Assembly (NCBI RefSeq): GCF_040529045.1 | Contig: NZ_CP131914.1 | Span: 2,402,501 to 2,466,500, forward strand | Origin: Xanthomonas indica | Lineage (GTDB): Bacteria; Pseudomonadota; Gammaproteobacteria; Xanthomonadales; Xanthomonadaceae | Length of the DNA stretch: 64,000 nt | Direction: 5' to 3' | Shown here: piece by piece, positions 9,390 through 16,978 of the stretch | How the letters are laid out: each line of letters starts with the position of its first letter | Numbering within the stretch: position 1 is the stretch's first letter | Notes under the pieces: model-generated | What the model was told of the DNA's origin: nothing | Seen by the model: only the letters and a program-made list of their open reading frames with translations | The model's database searches: none | Translations under genes and position numbers: made by a program

Positions 9390-9961
9390 TGGAACGTCGC
9401 GAACTGCTGAAGATGATCTTTGCCGCCACGGGCGCGGCCATGGTGGGCCTGCCCGCGCTGGTCCAGGCACAGGCGCCGGTCGCGGGGGCGAAGGCGCTCT
9501 TCTCCGTCACCGATGTCGCCACGTTGGACGAGATCGCCGAGACCATCCTGCCGCGGACCAAGACACCGGGGGCGAAGGACGCCGGCGCCGGCGCGTTCAT
9601 GGCCAAATTCGTCACCGACTGCTACACCCCCCGGCAGCAGGTGGCGTTCCGCGCCGGCCTGGCCGAGATCGACAAACGTGCCGGCGGTCGTTTCGTGTCG
9701 CTCACGCCACAGGCCCGCACCGAGCTGCTGCGCGCCCTGGATGCGGAAGCCAGGACACAGCTCATCGACGTGACCGACACCGGGACCGCCAAAGCGGCGG
9801 ACGCGATGCCGCATCCCTTCACGATGCTCAAGCAGCTGACCATCTTCGGCTTCTTCACCTCCCAGGTCGGCGCGACCGACGTGCTGCGCTACGTCGCCGT
9901 GCCGGGCCGCTACGAGGACCTCACCTATGTTCCCGGTACGCCTGCTTGGGCAACCAGTTGA
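9389..9961 (+). CDS. Gluconate 2-dehydrogenase subunit 3-like small subunit (Tat)
   Basis: A 190-residue protein of the gluconate 2-dehydrogenase subunit 3 family. The N-terminus MERRELLKMIFAATGAAMVG is a Tat signal (RRELLK). Family features include DEIAETILPRTKTPGAKDAG and the FTMLKQLTIFGFFTSQVG segment. In related enzymes this subunit acts as chaperone and Tat hitch-hiking partner of the FAD subunit. Its start codon overlaps the stop of the GMC gene by one base, indicating tight translational coupling. Confidence 0.87.
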   Translation: MERRELLKMIFAATGAAMVGLPALVQAQAPVAGAKALFSVTDVATLDEIAETILPRTKTPGAKDAGAGAFMAKFVTDCYTPRQQVAFRAGLAEIDKRAGGRFVSLTPQARTELLRALDAEARTQLIDVTDTGTAKAADAMPHPFTMLKQLTIFGFFTSQVGATDVLRYVAVPGRYEDLTYVPGTPAWATS

Positions 9962-10004
9962 TGGACCGCCACGCGTTACCCTTCCTCCCGTTCCTGGAAA
10001 CACG

Positions 10005-10748
10005 ATGACCAGACCCCTGCTGATGGCCGCCTGTCTGCTGGCCGCGGCGCCTGCATTCGCGCAGGCCGACGGCGATCCCGCACGCGACCCGGCCAAGACC
10101 GAAGTGTGGAAGCCCGTGCCTGCGATCGTGGCCACGCCCCCGGGCGGCGCGCCCTCCGATGCGATCGTGCTGTTCGATGGCAAGGATCTGTCGGCCTGGG
10201 AGTCGGAGCAGGGCGGACGCGCGCCCTGGACCGTCGCCGACGGCGCGCTGACCGTGGTGCCGGGCAGCAAGGGCATCCGCACCAGGCAGCGCTTCTGCGA
10301 CATCCAGTTGCACGTCGAGTGGCGCACGCCCACCGAGACCCGCGGATTCGAAGGCCAGCAGCGGGGAAACAGCGGCATCTTCCTGCAGGAACGGTATGAG
10401 TTGCAGGTGCTCGACAGCGACAACAACCCGACCTATGCCAACGGCCAGGCCGGTGCGATCTACAAGCAGGCCATTCCGCTGGTGAATGCCTCGCGTGCGC
10501 CGGGCCAGTGGCAGGTGTACGACATCATCTGGAAGGCGCCCCGTTTCTCGCAGGGCGGCGGTCTTACTTCACCGGCCCGCATCACCGTCCTGCACAACGG
10601 CGTCCTGGTGCAGGACGACACCGCGCTGTCCGGCAAGACCGAGTACATCGGCGCGCCGTCGTATGCGCCGCATGCCTGCGCGCCGATCCTCCTGCAGGAG
10701 CACGATTCGAAGGTCAGCTACCGCAACATCTGGGTGCGCGAGCTTTAG
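10005..10748 (+). CDS. DUF1080 (3-keto-disaccharide hydrolase-type) periplasmic protein
   Basis: A 247-residue DUF1080 protein with a signal peptide ending AAAPAFAQA. Characteristic segments are AIVLFDGKDLSAWE and GNSGIFLQERYELQVLDS, in a concanavalin-like beta-sandwich. Members of this family cleave 3-keto-glycosides made by glucoside 3-dehydrogenases. It is the last gene of the plus-strand operon. The ATG at 10005 was chosen because the signal peptide starts there; the upstream extension is not family-like. The specific glycoside is not known. Confidence 0.83.
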   Translation: MTRPLLMAACLLAAAPAFAQADGDPARDPAKTEVWKPVPAIVATPPGGAPSDAIVLFDGKDLSAWESEQGGRAPWTVADGALTVVPGSKGIRTRQRFCDIQLHVEWRTPTETRGFEGQQRGNSGIFLQERYELQVLDSDNNPTYANGQAGAIYKQAIPLVNASRAPGQWQVYDIIWKAPRFSQGGGLTSPARITVLHNGVLVQDDTALSGKTEYIGAPSYAPHACAPILLQEHDSKVSYRNIWVREL

Positions 10749-11042
10749 CGCCGGCGCGCAGTCGGCGCCGGTCGCCTGGGACGTCTGATCATTCCCGAAC
10801 CTGACGTGCCGCGATCGCGCGCGCTTGTGGCAAGAAAAGCGAAAGCAGTGGATGTGAGTCCACGCCCAAGCGATGACGTAGCGATGGGCGCACACAACCA
10901 CGGTCTTTCGGCTTGGGGCCGGGCAGGCGCGCGGCCCATACAGTGCTGCTTGCCCTGACAGCCGGTCAGGCGCTGCGCCACGCAACGCCGGCCGTGCGCC
11001 TGCCACACCCAGTGCGGCAGGCTCAGGAATTGGCGACAGTCC

Positions 11043-11339
11043 CTACTGCGCCAGGAAGCTGGCGAGGTTGTCCACGTCCTGTTGGGACAGCTGCGAGAAG
11101 GGCGGCATCAGCCCACCGCCGTTGCGGATCTTCTCCTTGATCTGCGCGGGCTGCAGGCGCTTGCCCACGTCGGTCAGCGCGGGGAACGTGGGCGGGACGC
11201 CCGCGCGATTCGCGCCATGGCAGGCCGTGCAGTGGGTTGCGTAGAGCTGCGCGCCGGCCGTCGGGTCGTCCTTGGACCACGCCGTGGCCGCAAGCGTCGT
11301 CCCCAGCAGCACCACGGCCATCGTCAGGATCGTTTTCAA
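11043..11339 (-). CDS. Small exported cytochrome c
   Basis: A class I cytochrome c of 98 residues with a signal peptide (KTILTMAVVLLGTTLAATAW). The haem site is CTACH and the sixth ligand is probably the Met in GGGLMPPF. The best start is a TTG (complement of 11337-11339) six bases after GGAGG; there is no in-frame ATG before the signal peptide. It is the last gene of the minus-strand operon, 17 bp after the isomerase gene. It is the likely electron acceptor of the GMC dehydrogenase encoded on the opposite strand. Confidence 0.84.
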   Translation of the reverse strand: MKTILTMAVVLLGTTLAATAWSKDDPTAGAQLYATHCTACHGANRAGVPPTFPALTDVGKRLQPAQIKEKIRNGGGLMPPFSQLSQQDVDNLASFLAQ

Positions 11340-11356
11340 GCGGGCCTCCTTGTGGA

Positions 11357-12211
11357 CTAACGCGGCGCGGCGGCGGGCATGTGGTCGCGCAGGTACGCCG
11401 CCCCGGTCTTGACGACGGTGGCCGGATCGCGCGGTTGGTCGTGCTCGATGATGTACCACTGCACGCCGCTCGCCGCCGCGGCAGGCAGGATCGCGCTCCA
11501 GTCCAGCACGCCCTGGCCGACGGCGGCGAAGCCCCCTTCGTCTGTGGCCTGGCCTTTCGGTGCATTGTCCTTGGCGTGGACCGAGAACAGCCGGCCCTTG
11601 AACTTGCCCAGCATCGCCGCCGGGTCGTAGCCCGCACGCGCGACCCAGGCCAGGTCCAGCTCGGTCTGCAGATCGGGGCCGGCCGCGGCGAACAGCAGTT
11701 CCAGGCCGGTCTTGCCCTCGAAGTCGACCAGTTCGAAGTCGTGGTTGTGATAGGCCAGGCGCATGCCCTTGGCGCGCACCCGCGTCGCGAGCTGGCCCAG
11801 TTCCTTGCCCAGCGCGGTCCAGCCTGCGGCGTCGGTGGGCCGCTCCTTCTGGTCCAGATACGGCACCACCAGCATCGTGTTGCCGATCGACCGGTTGAAC
11901 GCCACCACCCCGTCCAGATCCTTGCGCAGATCCGCCAGTTGCACGTGGGACGAGATCGCCTTGATCGAATACCTGTCCAGCAGTTGCTTGAGTTCGACCG
12001 CGCCGACGTTCTGCGTGCCGACCGTTTCCACTGCGCCGACGCCTGCGTCATGGACGATCTTCAACTGTTGGTCGAGCGAGCCGGCGTTGCGCAGCGTGTA
12101 CATCTGCACCGCGATGGGCGCCTGCGGACCGGCGATGTCGTGGGCGAAGGCGGGCAGGGCAGCGAGGAGCAGCAGTGCGAGGGTTGCGGTTCTGCGTGTC
12201 GGTGTGTTCAT
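11357..12211 (-). CDS. Periplasmic sugar isomerase/epimerase (TIM barrel)
   Basis: A sugar phosphate isomerase/epimerase family protein of 284 residues with a Sec-type signal (ATLALLLLAALPAFA). Probable metal ligands are in LAYHNHDFELV, TELDLAW, FSVHAKD and YIIEHDQ. A GGGAGGACTT ribosome site precedes the ATG. It lies between the Gfo/Idh/MocA gene (19 bp gap) and the cytochrome c gene (17 bp gap). Context suggests it isomerises a keto-sugar in the periplasm. Confidence 0.82.
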   Translation of the reverse strand: MNTPTRRTATLALLLLAALPAFAHDIAGPQAPIAVQMYTLRNAGSLDQQLKIVHDAGVGAVETVGTQNVGAVELKQLLDRYSIKAISSHVQLADLRKDLDGVVAFNRSIGNTMLVVPYLDQKERPTDAAGWTALGKELGQLATRVRAKGMRLAYHNHDFELVDFEGKTGLELLFAAAGPDLQTELDLAWVARAGYDPAAMLGKFKGRLFSVHAKDNAPKGQATDEGGFAAVGQGVLDWSAILPAAAASGVQWYIIEHDQPRDPATVVKTGAAYLRDHMPAAAPR

Positions 12212-12230
12212 CAGGAAGTCCTCCCGGGAG

Positions 12231-13355
12231 TCAATCGATGGATGTCCAGCCGCGTGTCCTGGCCGATGTGATGACGCGATCGACGATCAGCGCCGAGCGC
12301 GCCCCGTCGTCGAAGGTGGGCAGGCCGTCCGGCCGCTCGCCTTCGATGGCGCGGTAGGTGTCGGCGACGAACGCCTCGAAGCAATCGCCGTAGCCCTGCG
12401 CGTGCCCGGCCGGCAGCGTCGCCAGCCGGCGTTGTTCGGCGCTGCCGGCACCCGGCCCGCGCACGAAGATTTCCTCGCGCTGGTCGGGCCGGCCGATCCA
12501 AAGACGCTCTGCGTCCTCCTGGTCGAACGCGACGCTGGCGCTGGCGCCATCGATCTCGAACCAGAGCCGATTGCGGCGGCCCGCCGAGACCTGGCTGACC
12601 GTCAACGCGGCCAGCGTGCCCGCGCCAGTCCTGAGCATCGCCATGGCCACGTCTTCGCTCGCGACCGCCTGCATCGCGCCTCCCGCCGCTGGCGTGGTGA
12701 AGCTCTGCCCGGTGTTGGCGCCGCGCTCGGCGATCACGGTCGCGAACGCCGCGCTGACCTCGGCGAAACGCTCGCCGCTCACCCATTCCACCAGGTCGCA
12801 CCAGTGCGAGCCGATATCGGCGAACACGCGCGACGCGCCGCCCAGCGCCGGGTCCACGCGCCAGTTGTTGCTGGCAGGGTCCAGCAGCCAGTCCTGCAGG
12901 TAGCTGCCGTGGATCAGACGCAATGGCCCCAGTTCGCCCTGGGCGATGCGGGCGCGCGCCTCGCGGACCACCGGGTGGTAGCGGTAGACGAACGGCACCG
13001 TGGCGACCAATCCGGTCGAGCGGGCCAAGGCCGCCAACGCCCGGGCGTCCTCCAGCGTCGTCGCCAGCGGCTTCTCGCAGATCACGTGCTTGCCGGCGTC
13101 CAGCGCCGCCTGCGCCATGGCGCGGTGCAGATGGTTGGGCGTGCAGACGTGCACGACCTGCACCTGCGGATCGGCGACCACGTCCTCGAGATCGCGATAG
13201 GCGCGCGGGACATCCCACGACTGGGCGACCTCGCGTGCGCGCTGCGGGGAAGAGGCGGCGACGCCGCGGACCGCGGCGCCGGCCAGCAGCGCCGCGCGAC
13301 GATGCACGGCGCCGATCATGCCGGTGCCGACGATGGCGATTCCAAGCTTGGGCAT
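12231..13355 (-). CDS. Gfo/Idh/MocA-family NAD(P)-dependent oxidoreductase
   Basis: A 374-residue oxidoreductase with an N-terminal Rossmann motif (LGIAIVGTGMIGAVH) and the family signature HVICEKPLATT near residue 95, whose Lys is the usual active-site residue; SHWCDL follows around residue 185. It has no signal peptide, so it is cytoplasmic. It starts at an ATG behind GAGGAG. Within the locus it may reduce or oxidise the 3-keto-sugar after import. A partial operator-like sequence (TCAATCGAT) overlaps its stop codon, 20 bp before the next gene. Confidence 0.85.
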   Translation of the reverse strand: MPKLGIAIVGTGMIGAVHRRAALLAGAAVRGVAASSPQRAREVAQSWDVPRAYRDLEDVVADPQVQVVHVCTPNHLHRAMAQAALDAGKHVICEKPLATTLEDARALAALARSTGLVATVPFVYRYHPVVREARARIAQGELGPLRLIHGSYLQDWLLDPASNNWRVDPALGGASRVFADIGSHWCDLVEWVSGERFAEVSAAFATVIAERGANTGQSFTTPAAGGAMQAVASEDVAMAMLRTGAGTLAALTVSQVSAGRRNRLWFEIDGASASVAFDQEDAERLWIGRPDQREEIFVRGPGAGSAEQRRLATLPAGHAQGYGDCFEAFVADTYRAIEGERPDGLPTFDDGARSALIVDRVITSARTRGWTSID

Positions 13356-13366
13356 CGGTGGGCTCC

Positions 13367-14584
13367 TCAAGGCGCGGAAGGGGCGGCCGCAACGCTGGGA
13401 CGGTCGCGGAACAGCAGCAGGAAGGCGACCAGCACGACCAGCGCGACGCCGGCCGGGAACAGCCAGATCCGCTGCCAGTCCGGGCCCGTCGCGGTGGTGT
13501 AGTGCTCCACCACCGCGCCGGACAGGAACGTGCCGATCAGCATGCCCACGCCGTACGTGGCCAGGGTGATGAAGCCCTGCGCACTGCTGCGCGCGGCGGG
13601 GCCGGCATGCGCATCGGTGTAGATCTGGCCGGTGACGAAGAAGAAGTCGTAGCAGATGCCGTGCAGCACGATGCCGAACACCAGCAGGGCAAAGCCGCCG
13701 CCGGCATCGCCGAAGGCGAACATCGCGTAGCGCACCACCCACGCCGCCATGCCCACCGCCAGCATCGTCTTGACCCCCAGCCGCACGAACAGGAACGGCA
13801 TGGCCAGCATCAGCAGGACTTCGGACACCTGGCCCAGCGATTGCAGGCCGGCTGCGCCGCGCACGCCCAGATCGTTGAGGTACGGATTGGTGAAGTTGTA
13901 GTAGAACGCCAGCGGGATGCAGATGGCGATGGACGCCAGGAAGAACACCAGATAGGAGCGCGACTTGAGCAACCGCAGCGCGTCCAGGCCCAGGATCTGC
14001 CCCAGCCCGGCGTCGCGCTGTCGCGCCAGGGGCGGCGTGTGCGGCAGGGTGAAGGCATACAGGCCCAGGGCCAGCGACGCCACTGCCGCCATCCGGAACG
14101 TCAGCTCGAGCCGATGCGCCTGTTCCCAGCCCAGCCAGCCGATCAACACGCCTGCCACGATCCAGCCGACGCTGCCGACGACCCGCACCGGCGGAAACTG
14201 CTTTTCCGGCGATTGCATGTGTCGCATCGCCACGCTGTTGGCCAGTGCCAGCGTCGGCATGAACAGCAGCATGTAGCCCATCACGCAGGCGAAGAACACG
14301 CCGAAGGTGGTCGCGGTGGACGCCAGCCATAGCAGCACCGCCCCAGCCAGGTGCAGGAGTGCGAGGATGCGCTGCGCCGCGAAGTAGCGATCGGCGATCA
14401 GGCCGACCAGGAACGGCGCGACGATGGCGCCGATGGACTGGCTGAGGAACGCCGTCGCCACCTGGCTCGCGCTGGCCTGCAGGGGACCTTGCACCAGGTA
14501 CGTCCCCAGGGTCACGAACCAGGCCCCCCAGATGAAGAACTGCAGAAACATCATCGCGCCCAAGCGCGACATGGTGTGCGTCAT
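13367..14584 (-). CDS. MFS permease, nucleoside:H+ symporter type
   Basis: A 405-residue integral membrane protein with about 12 hydrophobic segments, resembling the NupG/XapB nucleoside:H+ symporter family (FLQFFIWGAWFVTLGTYL at the N-terminus). In sugar clusters like this one such permeases probably import a sugar rather than a nucleoside; that is inference from context. Its ribosome site is GGGAGGGG. It sits between an isomerase (27 bp upstream) and the Gfo/Idh/MocA gene (11 bp downstream). Confidence 0.82.
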   Translation of the reverse strand: MTHTMSRLGAMMFLQFFIWGAWFVTLGTYLVQGPLQASASQVATAFLSQSIGAIVAPFLVGLIADRYFAAQRILALLHLAGAVLLWLASTATTFGVFFACVMGYMLLFMPTLALANSVAMRHMQSPEKQFPPVRVVGSVGWIVAGVLIGWLGWEQAHRLELTFRMAAVASLALGLYAFTLPHTPPLARQRDAGLGQILGLDALRLLKSRSYLVFFLASIAICIPLAFYYNFTNPYLNDLGVRGAAGLQSLGQVSEVLLMLAMPFLFVRLGVKTMLAVGMAAWVVRYAMFAFGDAGGGFALLVFGIVLHGICYDFFFVTGQIYTDAHAGPAARSSAQGFITLATYGVGMLIGTFLSGAVVEHYTTATGPDWQRIWLFPAGVALVVLVAFLLLFRDRPSVAAAPSAP

Positions 14585-14611
14585 GACGTCCCCTCCCAGG
14601 GCGGTAATGGC

Positions 14612-15664
14612 TCAGGTCCCCAACATGCGGCGCAGCGATTCCGGATCGGCGCCGCTGCCGGCGAAGTCGTCGAAGGCGCGCTCGGTCACGCGGATGATGT
14701 GGTCGCGAATGAACGCGGCACCCTCGCGTGCCCCATCTTCCGGATGCTTCAGGCAGCACTCCCACTCCAGCACGGCCCAGCCCGGGAAATCGTATTGCGC
14801 GAACTTCGAGAAGATCGCCTTGAAATCGATCTGACCGTCCCCGAGCGACCGGAACCGCCCCGGACGATCGATCCAGTCCTGGTAACCGCCGTAGACGCCG
14901 CTGCGCGCGTTGGCCCGGTACTCCGCGTCCTTGACGTGGAAGATGCCGATCCGCGCGTGGTAGCGATCGATGAAGCCCAGGTAGTCCATCTGCTGCAGCA
15001 GCAGGTGGCTGGGGTCGTACAGGATCTTGGCGCGCGGATGGTGGTCGACCACGTCCAGGAAGCGCTCGAAGGTCGCGCCGTCGTGCAGGTCCTCGCCCGG
15101 GTGGATCTCGAAGCAGAGGTCCACGCCGCAGGCGTCGAAGGCATCCAGGAGGGGGCGCCAGCGCCGGCCGAGTTCGGCGAAGGCTTCTTCCACCAGGCCG
15201 GGCGGGCGTTGCGGCCAGGGGTAGAAGTAAGGCCAGGCCAGCGCGCCGGAAAACGTGGCATGCGCCGTCAGCCCCAGGCGCTGGCTGGCCTTGGCGGCCA
15301 GCTGAAGTTGCTCTACCGCCCAGGCCTGGCGTGCGGCGGGGTTGCCGCGCTTGTCCGGCGGGGCAAATCCGTCGAACAGGCTGTCGTAGGCGGGGTGGAC
15401 CGCGACCAGTTGCCCCTGCAGGTGGGTGGACAGCTCGGTGATCTGCAGGCCGTGCCCGGCCAGCATGCCGGCGAGGTCGTCGCAGTACGCCTGGCTGTGC
15501 GCGGCCTGGGCCAGATCGAACAGGTGGGGCGCGCTGGTCGGCACTTGTAGGCCAGAATAGCCCAGGCCCGCGGCCCATTCGGCCAGCGTGTCCAAGCGAT
15601 TGAAGGGAGGTGTGTCGGCGATGAACTGTGCCAGGAACAGCGCTGGACCCTTGAGCGTCTTCAA
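14612..15664 (-). CDS. Cytoplasmic sugar isomerase/epimerase (TIM barrel), first gene of minus operon
   Basis: A sugar phosphate isomerase/epimerase family protein of 350 residues without a signal peptide. Probable metal-site segments are CFEIHPGEDLHD, YDPSHLLLQ, FHVKDAEY and VLEWECC. The start must be the TTG at 15664 (MKTLKGPALFLAQF) because an in-frame TGA lies five codons upstream. A GAGGGCG ribosome site precedes it. The start is only about 17 bp from the operator at 15680, so LacI binding should block it directly. It is one of three TIM-barrel isomerases in the locus. Confidence 0.82.
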   Translation of the reverse strand: MKTLKGPALFLAQFIADTPPFNRLDTLAEWAAGLGYSGLQVPTSAPHLFDLAQAAHSQAYCDDLAGMLAGHGLQITELSTHLQGQLVAVHPAYDSLFDGFAPPDKRGNPAARQAWAVEQLQLAAKASQRLGLTAHATFSGALAWPYFYPWPQRPPGLVEEAFAELGRRWRPLLDAFDACGVDLCFEIHPGEDLHDGATFERFLDVVDHHPRAKILYDPSHLLLQQMDYLGFIDRYHARIGIFHVKDAEYRANARSGVYGGYQDWIDRPGRFRSLGDGQIDFKAIFSKFAQYDFPGWAVLEWECCLKHPEDGAREGAAFIRDHIIRVTERAFDDFAGSGADPESLRRMLGT

Positions 15665-15679
15665 CGTGATTCGCCCTCA

Positions 15680-15693
15680 TGCAATCGATTGAA
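15680..15693. promoter_or_regulatory. Probable LacI-family operator, right end of locus
   Basis: TGCAATCGATTGAA matches the left operator at 6711 in 12 of 14 positions and shares the 3' extension TC. It lies in the 98-bp divergent region between the isomerase operon and the LacI gene, so it could control both. Confidence 0.7.
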
Positions 15694-15762
15694 TCATCCT
15701 AGCATGGGCCTCCCGCAAGACCCGTTGTGCACTGCACAGCAGAAAGAAGAAGAGCTCAGTTC

Positions 15763-16770
15763 ATGGCGACAACCATCTACGACATCGCAAAGCACGTCGG
15801 CGTCACCGCCGGCACGGTGTCGCGGGCGCTTTCCCGGCCGGAGAAAGTCCTGCCCGCCACGCGCGCGCGCATCGAGCAGGCCGCCGCCGCGCTGGGCTAT
15901 GTCCCCAACACGGTGGCCAGGACGCTCAAGACCCAGCGCAGCGGCAAGCTCCTGGTCACCGTCCCGGACATCGCCAATCCGTTCTTTGCGCAGATCCTGC
16001 AGGGCGCGGAAGACGCCGCGCAGGCGGTCGGCTACGCGGTCCTGCTGGGCGATACCCAGCACCAGCCCGACCGCGAGGAGCGCTATGCGCAGATGCTCCG
16101 GCGCAACGAGGCCGACGGCCTGATCGTGCTCGGGCACCGCCTCCCGCCGACGGCGCGCGAGATCGTCAAGCAGCAGGGCGCGGCTGCGCCGGTGGTCAAC
16201 GGCTGCGAGTTCGATCCGGCGCTGGGGATTCCCAGCGTCCACATCGACAACGCGGCCGCCGCGCGCGCCGTGATGGACCACCTGTATGGCCTGGGGCACG
16301 AGCGGATCGCCGTGGTGGGCGGCCCGCCCGACAATCCCCTGCATCAGCAACGCCTGGAAGGGGTCCGGGCCTGCGCCAAGGCGCACCGCCGCCTGCGCAG
16401 CCTGACCGTCGTGCCGGGCGACTTCTCCGTGGAATCCGGCCATGCGGCTGCGGCGGCGCTCCTGGGCCGTGCGCCCGTACCGACCGCGATTTTCTGTTTC
16501 AGCGACCAGATGGCACTGGGTGCCCTGGCGGCCTGTCGGGACCTGGGCATCCGCGTGCCGGACGACCTGTCCATCGTCGGCTTCGACGACCTGGCATCGT
16601 CCAGTTACCTCACGCCCCCGCTGACGACCATCAGGCAGCCCATGCGCGACATCGGGGTCCGCGCGGTCAACCTGCTGCTCGCCATCATCGAGCGGGGGGA
16701 CGTGTCGCTGCAGCAGACGCTGGATTTCCGCTTGATGGTGCGCGGGTCGACCGCGGCGCCGAGGGGGTAG
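15763..16770 (+). CDS. LacI-family transcriptional regulator
   Basis: A 335-residue regulator. The N-terminal helix-turn-helix (TIYDIAKHVGVTAGTVSRAL) is followed by the hinge ALGYVPNTVARTLKT and a periplasmic-binding-protein-like sensor domain. The ATG at 15763 gives the canonical LacI N-terminus; the longer frame adds 12 unrelated residues. It is divergent from the isomerase operon and flanked by the operator at 15680. It probably represses both operons of the locus and its own gene until an inducing sugar is present. Confidence 0.92.
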   Translation: MATTIYDIAKHVGVTAGTVSRALSRPEKVLPATRARIEQAAAALGYVPNTVARTLKTQRSGKLLVTVPDIANPFFAQILQGAEDAAQAVGYAVLLGDTQHQPDREERYAQMLRRNEADGLIVLGHRLPPTAREIVKQQGAAAPVVNGCEFDPALGIPSVHIDNAAAARAVMDHLYGLGHERIAVVGGPPDNPLHQQRLEGVRACAKAHRRLRSLTVVPGDFSVESGHAAAAALLGRAPVPTAIFCFSDQMALGALAACRDLGIRVPDDLSIVGFDDLASSSYLTPPLTTIRQPMRDIGVRAVNLLLAIIERGDVSLQQTLDFRLMVRGSTAAPRG

Positions 16771-16832
16771 GCGACTGCGGGATGTGGGGCGATCGGTTTG
16801 ATCGGTGCCCGTTTCCGTTTCCGTGGCAGAGG

Positions 16833-16867
16833 AAGGGCGTACGGCCTCCAGGCTGCACGCCCTTTTT
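16833..16867 (+). terminator. Terminator after the LacI gene
   Basis: A stem of AAGGGCGT and ACGCCCTT with a 16-nt loop is followed by a T-rich end (TTTTTGG). Confidence 0.7.
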
Positions 16868-16978
16868 GGCTTTCGTGACGTCGCTGGAGGTCGGCGCCCG
16901 GGGTTCCGGTGCGCCAGCGGCAGCGCTTGGATTAGACTTCACGCGTACGTCACGCCAACAGGAACAGGGGAACAAGGA

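Noticed and set aside
12231-15680. A single 1149-residue frame covering four minus-strand genes
   Set aside because: Only its last 374 residues match a family (Gfo/Idh/MocA); the rest is an out-of-frame read of the MFS and isomerase genes.
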